Positions 36,158 through 48,641 of a stretch of DNA of 64,000 bases are shown piece after piece (position 1 is the stretch's first letter; every line of letters begins with the position of its first letter). Below the pieces are notes generated by a model. The model was not told the DNA's origin, did no database searches, and saw only the letters and a program-made list of their open reading frames with translations. A program made the translations under genes and the position numbers. Source of the stretch: Acytostelium subglobosum LB1 (Eukaryota; Evosea; Eumycetozoa; Acytosteliales; Acytosteliaceae); NCBI RefSeq assembly GCF_000787575.1, contig NW_012236492.1, positions 62,001 through 126,000 of the forward strand, given 5' to 3'.

Positions 36158-36677
36158 TCTTTCTTATTCTCTCTATTTATATATCTATATATATATATAT
36201 CCCAATAGATTATCTCTATCTCTATCTGTTGAGTTTGAAAATGAAAAAGTTCAACTTGTCACTTATTTTTGAAATTTATTCAATGGTTTATCTCAAGTTC
36301 AACATCAACTCTGTTATTCCCAGTCATTCTGGGTTCCAGTAACAAAGGTAAATTATCCATCCAATAGTACTATTAATGGTCGTCATGATAATTGTGTTTC
36401 TATTGTTGTAGACTTGGTGCTGAGGAAGAACTTATATTGGGATCTAATCCAAAGATGTTGGTCTTTGAGATGATGTTGATGTTTCTTAGCATCCACCAAT
36501 CAATGAATTACTACCTTGATTGTTAGCAAGTTGGAAATCTATAATAGATGAGACTTCTCTTCATCGGTGTTGTGTTCAAATCTCTCAACAGATTAGTTTG
36601 GTCCAAAAGGATGGGACAAAGAACACCAAACTACAACAAATAACATCGATACTCATAACGAGCGATACAGAAAGAAG
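36158..36677. other. Intergenic region between divergent genes
   Basis: 520 bp of leader sequence for YJU2 and the FNIP-repeat gene: TATA runs near 36180-36200 and short open stretches without a convincing ATG. An upstream non-coding exon of the FNIP gene is possible. Confidence 0.45.
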
Positions 36678-38732
36678 ATGGCAGATCCAGGTATTGCAAC
36701 ACTTGATGATGACGGGGATGGGCATTCAAACACAACTGGTGGAAACAGCAACATTGTGTTGCCCCATCTAATACTCAGAGAGATCATCTCCTATGTGGAG
36801 TCCAACATTGACTGGATCAGCTTTGTGCTGGTCTGCAGCCGATGGTTCAGAGAACGAGACAAGTACCTCGAGTTTATAAGCAACATGTACGAGGACTACG
36901 AGTCGCAATTCTACATTCCCGGACCCGACTATAAGTTCTATTGCCACTCGTTCTCCAAGCAGGTCTACCAGTGGGTCAATAGCTTGGGCCTGTGCAAAGG
37001 TACATATCTTCACCATATCTTTACATGTTTGTGTTTAACAATCGATTAGATTCATCATCATCATCAACTAACCAACATGCACACCTAGGCTTTCGGATTC
37101 AAGGCTCAATACCTGAACACATCACACGCATAAGTCTCTCTGAATACCCTCACCTCGATTTGAAGCCTGGAGACATTCCCACGACCGTGACAGAGGTTTA
37201 CATTGAAGATTGTGGCGAACTACCTCTGCCAGGTGTTCTCCACGACAATATCTCTATTGTTGACATCTTATCACATTTTGAGGATGATATCTTTTTAGTT
37301 CCTGGGGCACTCCCTCTCAATGTCAAACGTCTGGCACTTCAAAAGCGACAACCTCTCTGGTGGGGTTCAGTACCTTCTCATTACCTTATGGACTCGATCA
37401 CTGACCTCACACTAGAAGGATATCAACTTCCAAGTCGTCTTCCAATGTCTCTCAAAAGACTCAGCACTGATCATCTGACTGGGCCACTTCCAGATCAGAT
37501 CGAGGAGTTGGTTATAATATTAGATCAACACTTCCTCCCTATACAACTTGGATGGCTACCTGCTTCTTTGACCAAGTTGTTGGTAACTCACACAACCCTC
37601 GCAAGCCACCCTCAGAGCGATCAACCATTTGGTGCGCCCCCTCAAATTGGCGTGTTTCCACCATCATTGCACACTTTGGAACTGACTGACTTCAGCCAAT
37701 CGTTCTCAGTTGGTGTGCTTCCACCTTCACTTCGCACATTGCATCTTAGATGCGACCAATTGCAAAAGGACATCCTCCCCAACTCACTTTGCACATTGCA
37801 CCTTAGATGCGACCAATTGCAATTTGGCATCATCCCCAACTCTCTTCACACATTGTCACTTAATTGTGAACAAGGACTAAACGACGGAATAATTCCTGAA
37901 GGACTAATCTCTCTCGATTTGGCATCCAACTCCTATCCCAACTATCTCCCGTCCACGCTGAGGCGACTTGTACTTTTCGGAACACAAAGTATTCAACCAG
38001 GATTGATACCTCATTCTGTTCATGAACTTCAATTGCCCGACATTTTTTGATAACAAGCTAATCTCTGGGTGGTTACCACCTCTGGTCACCAATCTAGTAT
38101 TTGGTAGAATGTTCAATAGTATGATTGAGCCAGGACAGATCCCCGACACTGTTATCTCGCTCCGATTTGGCTCTATGTTCAACCAGCCGCTCATCTCTCA
38201 TTCACCACCAGACCCAACTGCGTCACAAACTCTCGGATATCTCCCTAGCCAACTCACCAGTCTATTCTTTGGTTATTCCTTTAACCAACCAATCCATCCT
38301 GGAGTGATCCCTCCCACGACAACAATGCTCGTATTTGGTGATAATTTCAATCAACCCCTGGATCCAGATTCATTGCCTCGATCAATAACCTCACTTCATT
38401 TCAGCAGTGGATTTAAACAATCAATTGGATCACTCTTTGGTGGTGACTGGTCGTCTATGCATACACTCACTATTCCGTGGAGGGTGGACCCTCCATCTTC
38501 TCTCCAAGCATCAACCATTAATCTCGTTTCTGTACACGAGGAGGGTTTCCAAATTCCAATAAGGTTCCTTAATCACACTCAATCAATTGGACTAGGGCGT
38601 GACCAATCCATTCAACGTTTGGACAACAACTATGCATTTTACCTCACCAGCAACTTGGTGAACTGTGGTGTCATTTCGATTGACAACCTGGCGAAACGTA
38701 CCTTTTATAGTATAAGCAACTTTTTTTATTGA
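36678..38732 (+). pseudogene. FNIP-repeat gene with one frame break
   Basis: A dictyostelid FNIP-repeat gene. Exon 1 (36678-37000) has an F-box-like start (LPHLILREIISYVES, WISFVLVCSRWFRERDKYL). Exon 2 (from about 37090) carries about 20-residue repeats with proline-led turns (GVFPPSLHTLELTDFS, GVLPPSLRTLHLRCDQLQ, GVIPPTTTMLVFGDNFNQPL). At a run of six Ts (38043-38048) the frame stops, but the repeats resume in the next frame (LISGWLPPLVTNLVFGRMFN) and run on to 38732. One fewer T would join both parts, so this is a recent pseudogene or a homopolymer sequencing error. D. discoideum has a very large family of such proteins; their roles are largely unknown and they may act as substrate adaptors for ubiquitination. 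Confidence 0.75.
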
Positions 38733-39136
38733 TACCCTGACCCAATGAAAATCATGCCGAATTATTACTTTATACTTCCGACCACAAACATAATAACAAT
38801 GAATATCGGATTATTAATGTTAATGAATAATAATAGACCCTAAAATAGAGTATAATAATAAGAATCATGGATAACTTATTTGTTTGATTTCAGAGACACA
38901 CTACAAAGTTCATTTTGAAAGTTGTTTGGCGCGAAGAGGTGGTCAACCTTCATTTCATTTCAATTTCAGAATCGACTGGTGAGTCGTAGATATAGAAGGA
39001 TACAAGAAGTATATCTTGGCAAGTGATAGAGAGATAGAGTGCCACAACCAAAACATCATCATTAGTTAGTTATTCAATCATAGACAGATAGACAGGTATA
39101 TAGACAACAAACAATATAACACAGATCCATGACAAC
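38733..39136. other. Intergenic region
   Basis: About 400 bp of AT-rich sequence: 3' flank of the FNIP gene, then the leader of the PIAS gene with GATA-type repeats (39030-39090). No gene is seen. Confidence 0.55.
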
Positions 39137-41553
39137 ATGGTGACTTTATCTGAGGACGACTTCAACAGTCTATCACTACAAGTTAAAATACCATCTAGCT
39201 CATTAAAGACATCACTTCAGACGTATGCATCATTGAATGAATGAATCGAATGAATGAATGATAACTTACTCATTGACTTTATCATTGATACATATATATA
39301 TAGCCGACATGGTATAAACAATCTGTACCTACATGTACTCAAACAGATACTCAAACACATACGTGACAGGTACGACACGAATGTTTCCATCACTGGCAAC
39401 AAAGATGTCATTGTAGAAAGATTGGCAAAGTTGGTAATATCGTCGTCTACATCATCTTCATCGGTAGCCGGCCTATCTTATCATGTACCCCGTACACGTG
39501 TTCAAACACCTCGCTATGGTACACCCGTCACGGCCATCACCAGAAAGAGGACATCATCAGGTAGCAGTAACGGCAGTAGCAGTAGCAGTGTCAGCAGTTT
39601 ATATCCACTACCCAGATCATCTATACTAAAGAGCATTGCAAAACTCACTGCAAAGAAGACGGCGGCGCCTTCACCGGTGCAGGGCATCGAGTGGAAGACA
39701 TTCACAGACAATCAATCGATCCTGTTCCAACATGTCAAGGCAATTGGCGAGTACAAGATATGGAAAGGATCCATTGGGACCGAGGCAGAGTTCAAGATCG
39801 ACGACGAAGTCTTTCCAAAGCTCAGAACGACCAAGGAGCAACAACAACAAATCGATGATGAACTGTTCATTCACGTTCGTCTTGTCAACCAACGCTCAAC
39901 CGTTCTACCCTATACCAGTGACATGCACTTGACAATCAATGGCAATCAAGTGGACTTTGTATGTTCCTCATTCAATCATTCAATCATTCAATCATTCAAT
40001 CACTGACTCACTCATTGGCCTCTCTCAATCTCTATGTATAGCCACACAATGTACGCAAGCCATCAGGATGCAAAGCACCTTTAATATTATTCAAACCAAT
40101 GGACATCACAACGTACGTCAATAAGGGTCGTAACACATTGTCTTGGAAGTCATCAGTCAAGCATCAAGGATACATGGTGGTGCAAGTTGTCAAGAGTATA
40201 CCAATGGATCAGGTAATGTCACTATCATTCATTCATTCATATGACATCTTATTCTTACAATTCAATCTAACAATCAAATGTAGTTGGTTGAACAAGCAAA
40301 GAGTAGAGAGACAAACAGTCAAACGACAGCACTGTTACAACCAAAGAATGCTGATCAGGACATTGAGGAGCTATCATATGACATCTCTGCTCGATGTCCA
40401 CTCGCCATCATGAAGATTTCACATCCTGCAAAGACAAGTAATTGCAAACACCTTCAATGCTTTGATTTAAATGTAAGATAAGATGGACCATGGTCCCCAT
40501 GGATGTCTACTCAGCTCTTCCGGACATGTACTAACTATCTTCCCCTACCTTATAAAGTATTTTATAAGATTCTCCTTCCAACAGCAGATATGGAACTGTC
40601 CCGTATGCCAGTGTCAAGCACCACCAATCAGTCTTGTCTTTGACAGCTTCACCAACAACATACTAAAGCAGATCCCAGTCGACTGCTACAATATCACACT
40701 ACAGCCAGATGGTTCGTGGAAGACATCATCATCTGAGCATCAGTGTAAGTATTTCATTCATTCAATCAATCATTCAATCAATCAATCTTACGCCATTGCC
40801 ACCCCCAATCTAGCTATCAGTGTGGAGGCCAAGGCATCATCAGGGTCAGTCGAGATTGATCTTGATGCATATTCTCCAATCGATTGCAATTATATGGACG
40901 ATGCATTTGATGTGGATGCAGATGATGATGATGCCGACGATGTGGAGCGTGCAGACGCAGACGCGGACGCGGATGCAGATGTAGATATAGTAGAGGATCA
41001 ACCAATGACTGGCAGTGACCCAATCAATGAAGACATGGCCGTTGGTTGCGACTCATATGACGATGATGATGATTACTACCGCACAACCTTCAACAACAAC
41101 GACAACATGGCCGCCACCAGCTCCGACAGCAATGAGATCATAAACGACGACGATTACAACGAACCCATTGCCATACAAGATGATATCAACAATTACAACC
41201 TTGACAATAACGATCCATACGACGACGACGACGATATTATGAATGGACCAATTGATCAAGATGACCCTCCTCCAAGAGCTTCTTGGGCGAAACCTTATAT
41301 TCCATCAACGCCTAGCACTCCAATATCCAATGGAAATGGAACAAGATCAACAACAACGACACCTCAACAACCACCAGCACAACAACCAGCACAACGATCA
41401 ACACCATTACAACAAACACAGTCACAATCATCATCCACGACGACCAACGGAACACCTCTCAGATCATCTTCCAGTACATTTGGAACACCAACAACCTCCA
41501 CCTCCTGGATGGATGTCGACTCATTCATAGAGATAAGCGATGACGACACTTGA
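39137..41553 (+). CDS. PIAS/Siz-type SUMO E3 ligase
   Basis: About seven exons. Exon 1 (39137-39231) begins MVTLSEDDFNSLSLQVKIP and, joined to 39304 onward, completes a SAP DNA-binding helix pair (NLYLHVLKQILKHI). A Ser-rich linker follows, then a PINIT-like domain (WKGSIGTEAEFKID, VLPYTSDMHLTINGNQVDF, RNTLSWKSSV) and the SP-RING: CPLAIMKISHPAKTSNCKHL, QCFDLN, and after an intron ending near 40555, IWNCPVCQCQAPP. The zinc ligands (Cys, His, Cys, then CPVC) are present. The C terminus is a long acidic Asp/Asn tail, ending in a SUMO-interaction-like motif (FIEISDDDT). Known PIAS/Siz proteins attach SUMO to chromatin proteins in the nucleus. Exon borders at the SP-RING are inferred. Confidence 0.85.
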
Positions 41554-41712
41554 TCCATCCATATATAAATCATTACCTGTATATATATATTTAACTGATT
41601 GATTGATTGATTGATTGGAAACAGAGATTACTTGGCGTAGTTATATTGTTTAATAATATGGTATGATTGGTTTGAATGAGTGTGTAGGTTGACTCGTGCG
41701 CGCGCAGTCTAT

Positions 41713-42799
41713 TTAAATCTGTTGGTATGAGCCGGTCTGACCTCCAGTGCCGGTGATCTTGCCCTTGATGAAGAGCACTCCGTCCTTCAACAAGCCTGGG
41801 AGGGTGTCCGACCAGAAGGTGACGTTGGGGAACAACTCCTTTCCTTGGAGACCGCGAACCTTGTAGTTGATGATGATACCGGCAACAATGTACACTGTGG
41901 CCGAGCACAGCAGGATGATGACAAAGATCCAGCCGCCGCCAATTCCTCCCTTGTGACCGTTGTCGCCTCCAGAGGTCGTGCCGCCAGTGGTGGTGCCAGA
42001 GGTGGTGGTTGGACCAGCAGAGGTGGTTTGGCCGGTGGTGGTGACACCAGTTGTGGAGGTGGTGCCGGTGGTTGGGCAAGCGAGCTTGCTGTTAATGGTG
42101 ATGGCGTAGATGCATGGTTGAATCTCACCAGCCGAAACGACAGTGGTTTGTGCCTGACTGCACTGCAGAATGAGTGAAGTTTGTCTGATTGACTTGGAGC
42201 AAGCAGCACCATCCTTGTAAGTGACCTGAGCACCGCTTACGCCGTTTGCTGTTGTAGTATTATATAAATATTTTGGTTAGTTGATTGTTTGTTTGATTGA
42301 TTGATAATGAATGATTGATTAAACATACGCAATCCCTGCCATGTGGCAGTCTTCAAATGACCACAATCAAAGTAGCTGGTGCCAGACATTTGGCAAGCAG
42401 CAGAGTCAACGTTGTTTGCCTTCTGTGTACAGATCTGTGCAGTTCCACAAATGTTGAAGTAGTACTATATTATGTTTGATTAATGGATTGAAAGTTAGTG
42501 ATACAATGTCCAATCAATTGAGGGATGATAATCATAATCATTGCATATACAATACATACTGTGCTGGCTTTGGATGTGTTGGTGTAGGTATACTGGGTGT
42601 TGTTGTACCTATTATGATGATGTGATATGAGTGTCAATCAAACATTCAATCATTAGATCGATCAATGAATCAATCATAATACATACATGGATGAGAAGTC
42701 GTATTTAGTTGCGCCATTGCTGTATTGGCAGTTTTGACGCTGTCCAGCAACAAAGGACAGGGCAACGAGCACCAGGAAGACACAAAGAGTCAATCTCAT
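41713..42799 (-). CDS. MRH-domain transmembrane receptor (Atg27/M6PR-like), copy 1
   Basis: Four exons. Signal peptide (MRLTLCVFLVLVALSFVAG), then an MRH domain (NCQYSNGATKYDFSSM, YYFNICGTAQICTQ, FDCGHLKTATW, SIRQTSLILQC, GEIQPCIYAITINSKLACP), a Thr-rich stalk, one membrane helix (GGWIFVIILLCSATVYIVAG) and a cytosolic tail ending in YQQI. Cys pattern and the Q/R/E/Y sugar-contact-like positions suggest a lectin of the cation-dependent mannose-6-phosphate-receptor/Atg27 superfamily. The terminal YxxI is a classic adaptor-binding sorting signal, placed as in yeast Atg27. It probably cycles between Golgi, endosome and plasma membrane. A truncated twin lies at 1964-2726 on the other strand; a diverged paralog lies just upstream. 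Confidence 0.82.
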
Positions 42800-43539
42800 T
42801 TTCTTTTATATATTTATAACTAACTAACTAACTATATATTGAGATAGAAACAAAGTAATATGTGTGTAAAGTTGTATCTATTTGCATTAAGCAAAGCGAA
42901 TCAATAATGAGGAGAGTCCAGAGATGGGAGACCAGGATGCGCCAAGAGAGTATCAACAACAACAACTTTCACTAACAAAGTGTTCTTGACCAACCTGATC
43001 ACTTGTTGTTGTTTAAACTCACACCCTAGTTATGTGCGAGGGTCCTTGAGCCCCGCTACTACTATGAGGCCTACACGATAAGGTAATGCGTTTGATTAGT
43101 GGTGTAAAATTAAAATCAACAACAATCTTATTTTATTTTCATTTTTTTAACATTTTTGTCCAAGAGATATTTATCAAAAGTGATTTGTTTTTATTTTGAA
43201 CAGTTCAACAGAATGTTCAGATTTGATTGACCAACAACAAACTTCGGTATAACCCAAACTCCGGTATCTATCCAGAGTAAGTGATGATCATTGTAAACAA
43301 TTTATTCGTGTAGCCTCCCCGACACTGATTACCATCTCCTACTCCGTTGAGATCCATCTAAAAAGAAAGGTGAAGATCTTTGTTGGTGTGGAGCAAGGAC
43401 ACCACTATGCCACTTGAGTTACATTCTAGGTCATTATGATTGGAATATTATATTATTTGTTTGAAACAAAGAGAGATTTATTAAATTATTAATATATTTA
43501 TTATTTGATTGAATGGATGGATGATGCAAAGTAATTGAT
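42800..43539. other. Spacer between MRH genes
   Basis: 740 bp: upstream region of the MRH copy 1 gene and 3' flank of the next. It includes an AT-rich tract and a GC-richer stretch near 43020-43090 that I could not assign; it does not fold as a tRNA by eye. Confidence 0.45.
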
Positions 43540-44603
43540 TTAGACTTGTTGGTATGAACCATTTCCACCTGATCCAGTGACCTTGCCCTTGATATAAAGG
43601 ACACCATCCTTGATCAGTCCTGGGAAGGACGACCAGAACTCAATGTTGGGGAACATCTCTCCTCCTCTCAACCCACGAACCTTGTAGTTGACTCCAATGC
43701 CAATGCCTATGTAAAGAAAAATTCCAACCAAAAGCCTACATAAATCATTTGATTGGGTTGATTGGATGGATAGTCAGTAAATCAATCAATAGTGGGCCCA
43801 CACTCTGTGTTTGAAACAACATACAGGATGATGAATATCCAGCCACCACCGATAAAGTTTGATTTTGGACCATTGCCACCACCAGAGCTGCTGCCGCCAC
43901 TGCCACCACCTGGACAGGCAAACTTGCTAGTCATTAGAATGTAGTAGTTACACTTAATATCACCCTCGGTGGCACTGACAACGGCTGTTGGTTCATTCGA
44001 ACATGTCAATCCAACGTGTGTCGTACGCTTAACACCGTTTCCACAAGGATTTCCATCACCAACGTATGTAACTGTTGCACCCTTTCCAGATTCTATGTTT
44101 GTTGATTGATTGAATGAATGATTGATTGAATGTGTGAGTCGGTGGAATAGTTCCATCATCAATCAATTGTCTGTATGATGGAATCAATAAATCAATCAAT
44201 CAATCTTACCAAGGTCGCTCCATGTAGCTTGATCCAAACTTCCAGTGTCAAACCATGATCCACCACTGATCTGACATGAGGCAGTTCTCACTGACATGCT
44301 GATGCAGCTGTGTGCCACATCACAAACGTTCCAATAGTATGTCATCTTTGGTGAATTCGAGTTGAATACGTATGATGTTGCGCTAGGAGACAATGATGAC
44401 GTTTAGTGTGAGTATGAACGAACATCAGATCTTGTTGACCACACACACACATGTGAACACATTAGTATGACATACTTGACCATTCCAGAGAAATCGTACT
44501 TGTCACCCGATTGTGAGGTGTACTGACAGTTGCTGGCTGCAGAGGCCAAAGAGGCCAAAGTGATCACTACCACCAATAGTGTGATAAAGATCCTCATCAT
44601 CAT
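43540..44603 (-). CDS. MRH-domain transmembrane receptor, copy 2
   Basis: A diverged paralog of the gene downstream. The start used is MMMRIFITLLVVVITL (44603), a good signal peptide; an upstream in-frame ATG at 44642 would add 13 residues. The MRH core is kept: NCQYTSQSGDKYDFSGM, TYYWNVCDVAHSCISM, WFDTGSLDQATWSDL, GVKRTTHVGLTC, IKCNYYILMTSKFACP. A Gly/Ser stalk replaces the Thr-rich one; then come a membrane segment (GGWIFIILY and IFLYIGIGIGVNYKVRGL, split by an intron near 43.75 kb whose edges I could not fix) and a tail ending YQQV. The conserved VNYKVRGL, DGVLYIKGKVTGSGG and terminal YQQ-hydrophobic motif indicate the same trafficking route. Confidence 0.78.
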
Positions 44604-45032
44604 TCTAAAAATGTTGTTGTTGTTGTGTTTTGAGCTCAACAAAGAGAGATAGATAGAGATAGAATGTTGTAGTTGTAGAAGCTGTATTTTACAAATGAAT
44701 GACCAACCCTATCCTCTATTACGTTAACATATAGTTAATGTATGTTGGTGCGTGTGTAACCTTCCTTTCTGTAGGTGTGGGTCAGCTCTTGGATAGTCAG
44801 TAAGCCGAGGTAGGTCCACAGCAGCTCATTAAAAAAATCACACCAATTTCGTCGTGTTGTGCAAGCCCACCTCTTTTTCTTGCGAATGATCAACAAGATC
44901 TTTTTTAGACCCCGATCACCCATTGCTTGTTAATCAAATGATGGATGGATGGTGGGTGGTGAAGAGATAAATGTTGGAAATATATGTTTAAATGTATATA
45001 TATATAAAGGATATGGAAGTGCACTTGATCAA
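44604..45032. other. Intergenic region with an isolated small frame
   Basis: 430 bp between the MRH copy 2 and transportin-3-like genes, both leftward. A minus-strand frame at 44735-44923 (MGDRGLKKILLIIRKKKRW..., 62 codons, basic then hydrophobic) is open and starts with ATG, but has no recognisable family, so I do not call it a gene with confidence. Confidence 0.35.
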
Positions 45033-48000
45033 TTAACCTTGAGTGCCACGACAGAGTTTGGAGAATGCTTGGACGTAGAATCGATAGTCGACCTTGTTCT
45101 CGTTGACGTGTTGGATCTGGCTGAGGAAGACCTGCTTGTCATTGTGATCGACAACACCTTCCAAAAATGTCGAGTTGATCAGAATACCTGCGGCCTCCTT
45201 ACGGAACACTGTTGGGAATGCAGTACCATATGCTTGGAGCAGCTCAGCAACGTTTGGAATAATACTCGCTGGGAACACCGTTGACAGGCCAACCAAAAGA
45301 TTGCCAATCAATTGTTTTCCATGATTCTTGATCACTGTTGCAACTGCTTCTTCGAATGGATTTGATTGTTGTTGTTGTTGTTGTTGTTGTAGTTGTTGTT
45401 GGAGGTTGTTGTTGTCCATGTTGCCATTCTTGAGTAATAATATGGATGACAGCAGTGAGAGACAATGTCTGCTGGTAGTAACATCATTTACATCCAATAT
45501 GTTATGTATAATATATGTTGACAGTGCTGTGATGATATTCGGGTCTACACAGTTGGGTGTAGATTTAAGTGACTATGATTGATTGATTGATCGGAATGAG
45601 TGAGTACAAGTTTGGATCATTGTTGGATTGAATGATTGTATGATACATACATTCTGGATGAGATGGAAATAGTCCTTGGTGATATCTGATCGAATGGAGA
45701 AGTTGAGATGATATTGTGGCTCAATGGGATAGTCTTTGAGGGGTGGGAGACATGCTGTCTCATTCTTGAGTAGAGTGATGGTGGTGGCAGAGATCACTCC
45801 AATTGCATCTCGCAGTTTGATCTCGACGTCTGGTGTGGGCTTGCTACCAGTGTTGACGGCAGAGACCACCTGAAGCAGCTGTGGCTGGGGATACTTGGTG
45901 TAGGCTTCAGTGGCCTGGCCCAGAATCTCATTGACAAAGTCAGACACTGCACTCCTACAGTAGAGCAAGGCGCCACGGTATATGCTGGCGATGGATTCAA
46001 TCACCTCGCACTCTGATGGGTAGAGCTTTAGCAGCTCTTTCAGCTGGGGTATGATCGTGTGGAAGAAGGGGAACAGTGGATGCTTCTGGATGTCATCATT
46101 AATGTCATCGACATCAATGATACCTGTGATCTTTTCATAAATCTGTAACTGTATCTTTAACAATGGGAGTGAACTACCAGGCTATGTGATTGATTGATTG
46201 AGTGAGTATGTATATCATTGATTGAATATGATATTGATCGCTGAACCTACAGTATTAATTGTCTTGTTTACATTCTCAATGATTGGTTTCAAAAGTTGTT
46301 GGAATGGTACCATCATTGAATCGGCATCAGGTATTACATGAATGATATAGATCAAAGCTTGATAGACTGTGACAATGGCTGGATGTGATTGATGAGCCAT
46401 CAAGTGTGGAGTGCTCATGTCCAGGATGGCCTTAATGATTGGCGCCAGCTTGAGCTGACACTTGCGATTGATTGCAATGTTGAGCAATGACTGCGCGGCG
46501 GCGGGTAACAGCTCCATCGACGCCAGCGCCGATATGAGATCGGCGATCACCTTCTCGAGAGCGCTCTTGTCCATGTGCAGATAGTTGGAGAACTTGCCAA
46601 TGAGCTTGATCGATGTCTTGAACAACTCGAGTGACTTGACCGGGATAGTCGGGATGAGGTGCAGAAGAATGGGCACCATCTGCGTGCTGTCGCTGCTGCT
46701 CATGCCCTCGGACAGCGTGGAGATGTACGACAGCGTCACCTCATAGTGCTGCCACTCCAGCTCGTTGTTTTGCAGGTCGTTCTTCAACTGCTCGATCAGA
46801 TGTTTGATAAAGTAAGTGCTGTCGCGAGACAGAGCAAACTGCTGTATGCTGGCAAGCATCTCGATCGAGTTGCTCCTGAACTGGTGTATCTGGCAGATGT
46901 CGGCATGGCCGCGCTTCTTGCATGGGTACATTGATATCTGTCGGAATCGCTTCATTATGCTCAAAAAGATGGACTCGAGCAGCGCAGGCTCCAGCATGAG
47001 GTACTCTGGGTGCGACTTAAAGTCGTCGAGCAGGGGGAAGAGCAGATCGCACACCTCCAGGTTGCCCAGTGATATGATGCTGATCAACAATTCAAAGTAG
47101 CGCTTGATGAGTGGGGGCGTCAACAGAGTCGAGTTGTTCGCCAACATCACTTGTACCAGACAGTTGCAGATGGCCTTGGCGCTGTTGGAGTCGTCCTCCT
47201 TGATGGCCTTGGCGTAGAACTCTGGCATCACACATTGCAGTCGATCGGCAATGGCAGAGTACGCGGCCTCAATGTCGTCCCTGAGCTTCGAGCTCAGGTG
47301 GCCGAGCGAGTTCTCAACCAGTCGCGTCAGTGATTCAAGCAGTGATGGGTCGGCAATCGTCATTGCCAATGCCATGTTGAAAGTGTCGAGGAGGAGCGAC
47401 GCCGACGTGGGCAGCATGAATCGCTGCCAGAGGCCCTGTGCGCGAATCACCATCTTTGGTACATGTATCTGCAGCTTGTGCTCGGCCAGCGGCAGATGCT
47501 GATGGTTGGCCGCGATCTCCAACAGATAGCGGTAGATGTGGTCGATGAATGAAGCAATGCTGCCTTTGAGCGCTTTGAACTGGTTGCACGGCAGCACGTA
47601 GCTGCACAGCTCTTCGGGCAGGATCGACAGAAACTCGAGTACAAAGGGCAGCATCTCGACGCGCATGTTGGCCAACGGGTGCTCGATCGATGGGCTGCAC
47701 ATCTGAATGATGTTCTCGATGGGCGAGCTCCACAACGCCGTGCCATAAGTATGCATCGCAGTGATACTCAACACGACACACATCCTCTTTGCTACGATGC
47801 CCGTCAACTTTGCTCCACTCTCCGACACGACTCCAACCACAATAGCCAACACACGCTTCTTCATATCATCAGGTAGATGTGACCATTCACTCTTTAACTT
47901 ATTCTCCAAAGTTGATGCTCCAAAGTATTGTAACTCAACAACCTATTTTGTTATGTTTGATTGATTGATTGATTGAATGAGTTAGTTAGTATGATTGATT

Positions 48001-48307
48001 GAATGAATGAATGTGGACATGTCAGGGCTAGGCTTACATTCGACTCAAGTATGAGTTTGGGACAGAACTCCCATGCGACAGGTAGTCGTTGAACTTGCAT
48101 TAGCCATGTCTGAGCATAGTTTCTCATCTTCTCATCAGTTGATTTATATAGTGCCACTAAAGCCTGTGATATGTTCTCCATTGTAGGTTGAGGATCTACC
48201 TCTGACGTCTGTGTAGGTGACAAACAAGAAGCTGTCGCAGCAGCTCCACCTGTACCTGCGACAGTCCCACCTGCACCATTACTTCCATTACTATGTTCTG
48301 CTTGCAT
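45033..48307 (-). CDS. tnpo3: Transportin-3/importin-13-like karyopherin
   Basis: Four or five exons. Start MQAEHSNGSNGAG (48307), with a Gly/Ala-rich leader, then the importin-beta N terminus (ALVALYKSTDEKMRNYAQTW, LPVAWEFCPKLILESN). Exon 2 begins at 47942 with VVELQYFGASTLENKL. Long HEAT-repeat body (LLPFVLEFLSILPEELC-like segment, LLPAAAQSLLNIAINRKC), ending in GKQLIGNLLVGLSTVFP, SIIPNVAELLQAYG and FYVQAFSKLCRG, as in TNPO3. A polyQ insert lies at 45362-45405. TNPO3 imports SR splicing factors. A related karyopherin is at 21.5-25.5 kb; this one keeps the TNPO3-like C terminus better. Exons break near 45.57-45.65 and 46.16-46.25 kb. Confidence 0.82.
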
Positions 48308-48641
48308 TACTACTATCTATCTATATATATATATTCAAATATGATCAATGTATCTCTATCTAACTCTATTTGTGTAGTGATACAAGTATGAATGAATGAA
48401 GAAATCAAAAGTTGTGTAAAGAGGGGGGGCCTTCTCGAACGCGACTCTTTGGTTCGCATCCCCACATATTATCCATCGATCAAACAAATACAAACAAACA
48501 ATGTAGAGAGATAATATAAATAAAGATAGAGAGGATATCGTATAGATCTATATTTATTACTAATCACAGTCGTTCCTGCGCAGTTTGAGCGTTCGTTGTA
48601 TGTAATTGATGTTGATGATCAGATAGACACATTGGGTGCGT
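48308..48641. other. Intergenic region
   Basis: About 330 bp with a run of seven Gs near 48423 and TATA-like repeats. GGTTCGCATCC near 48450 resembles a tRNA B box, but no stem pairs around it. Confidence 0.5.

Noticed and set aside
44735-44923. 62-codon basic/hydrophobic frame as a gene
   Set aside because: No recognisable family and no sign of selection; kept only as a note in the region entry.
48445-48470. tRNA-like B box (GGTTCGCATCC)
   Set aside because: Flanking bases do not form a T stem and there is no A box or acceptor stem.
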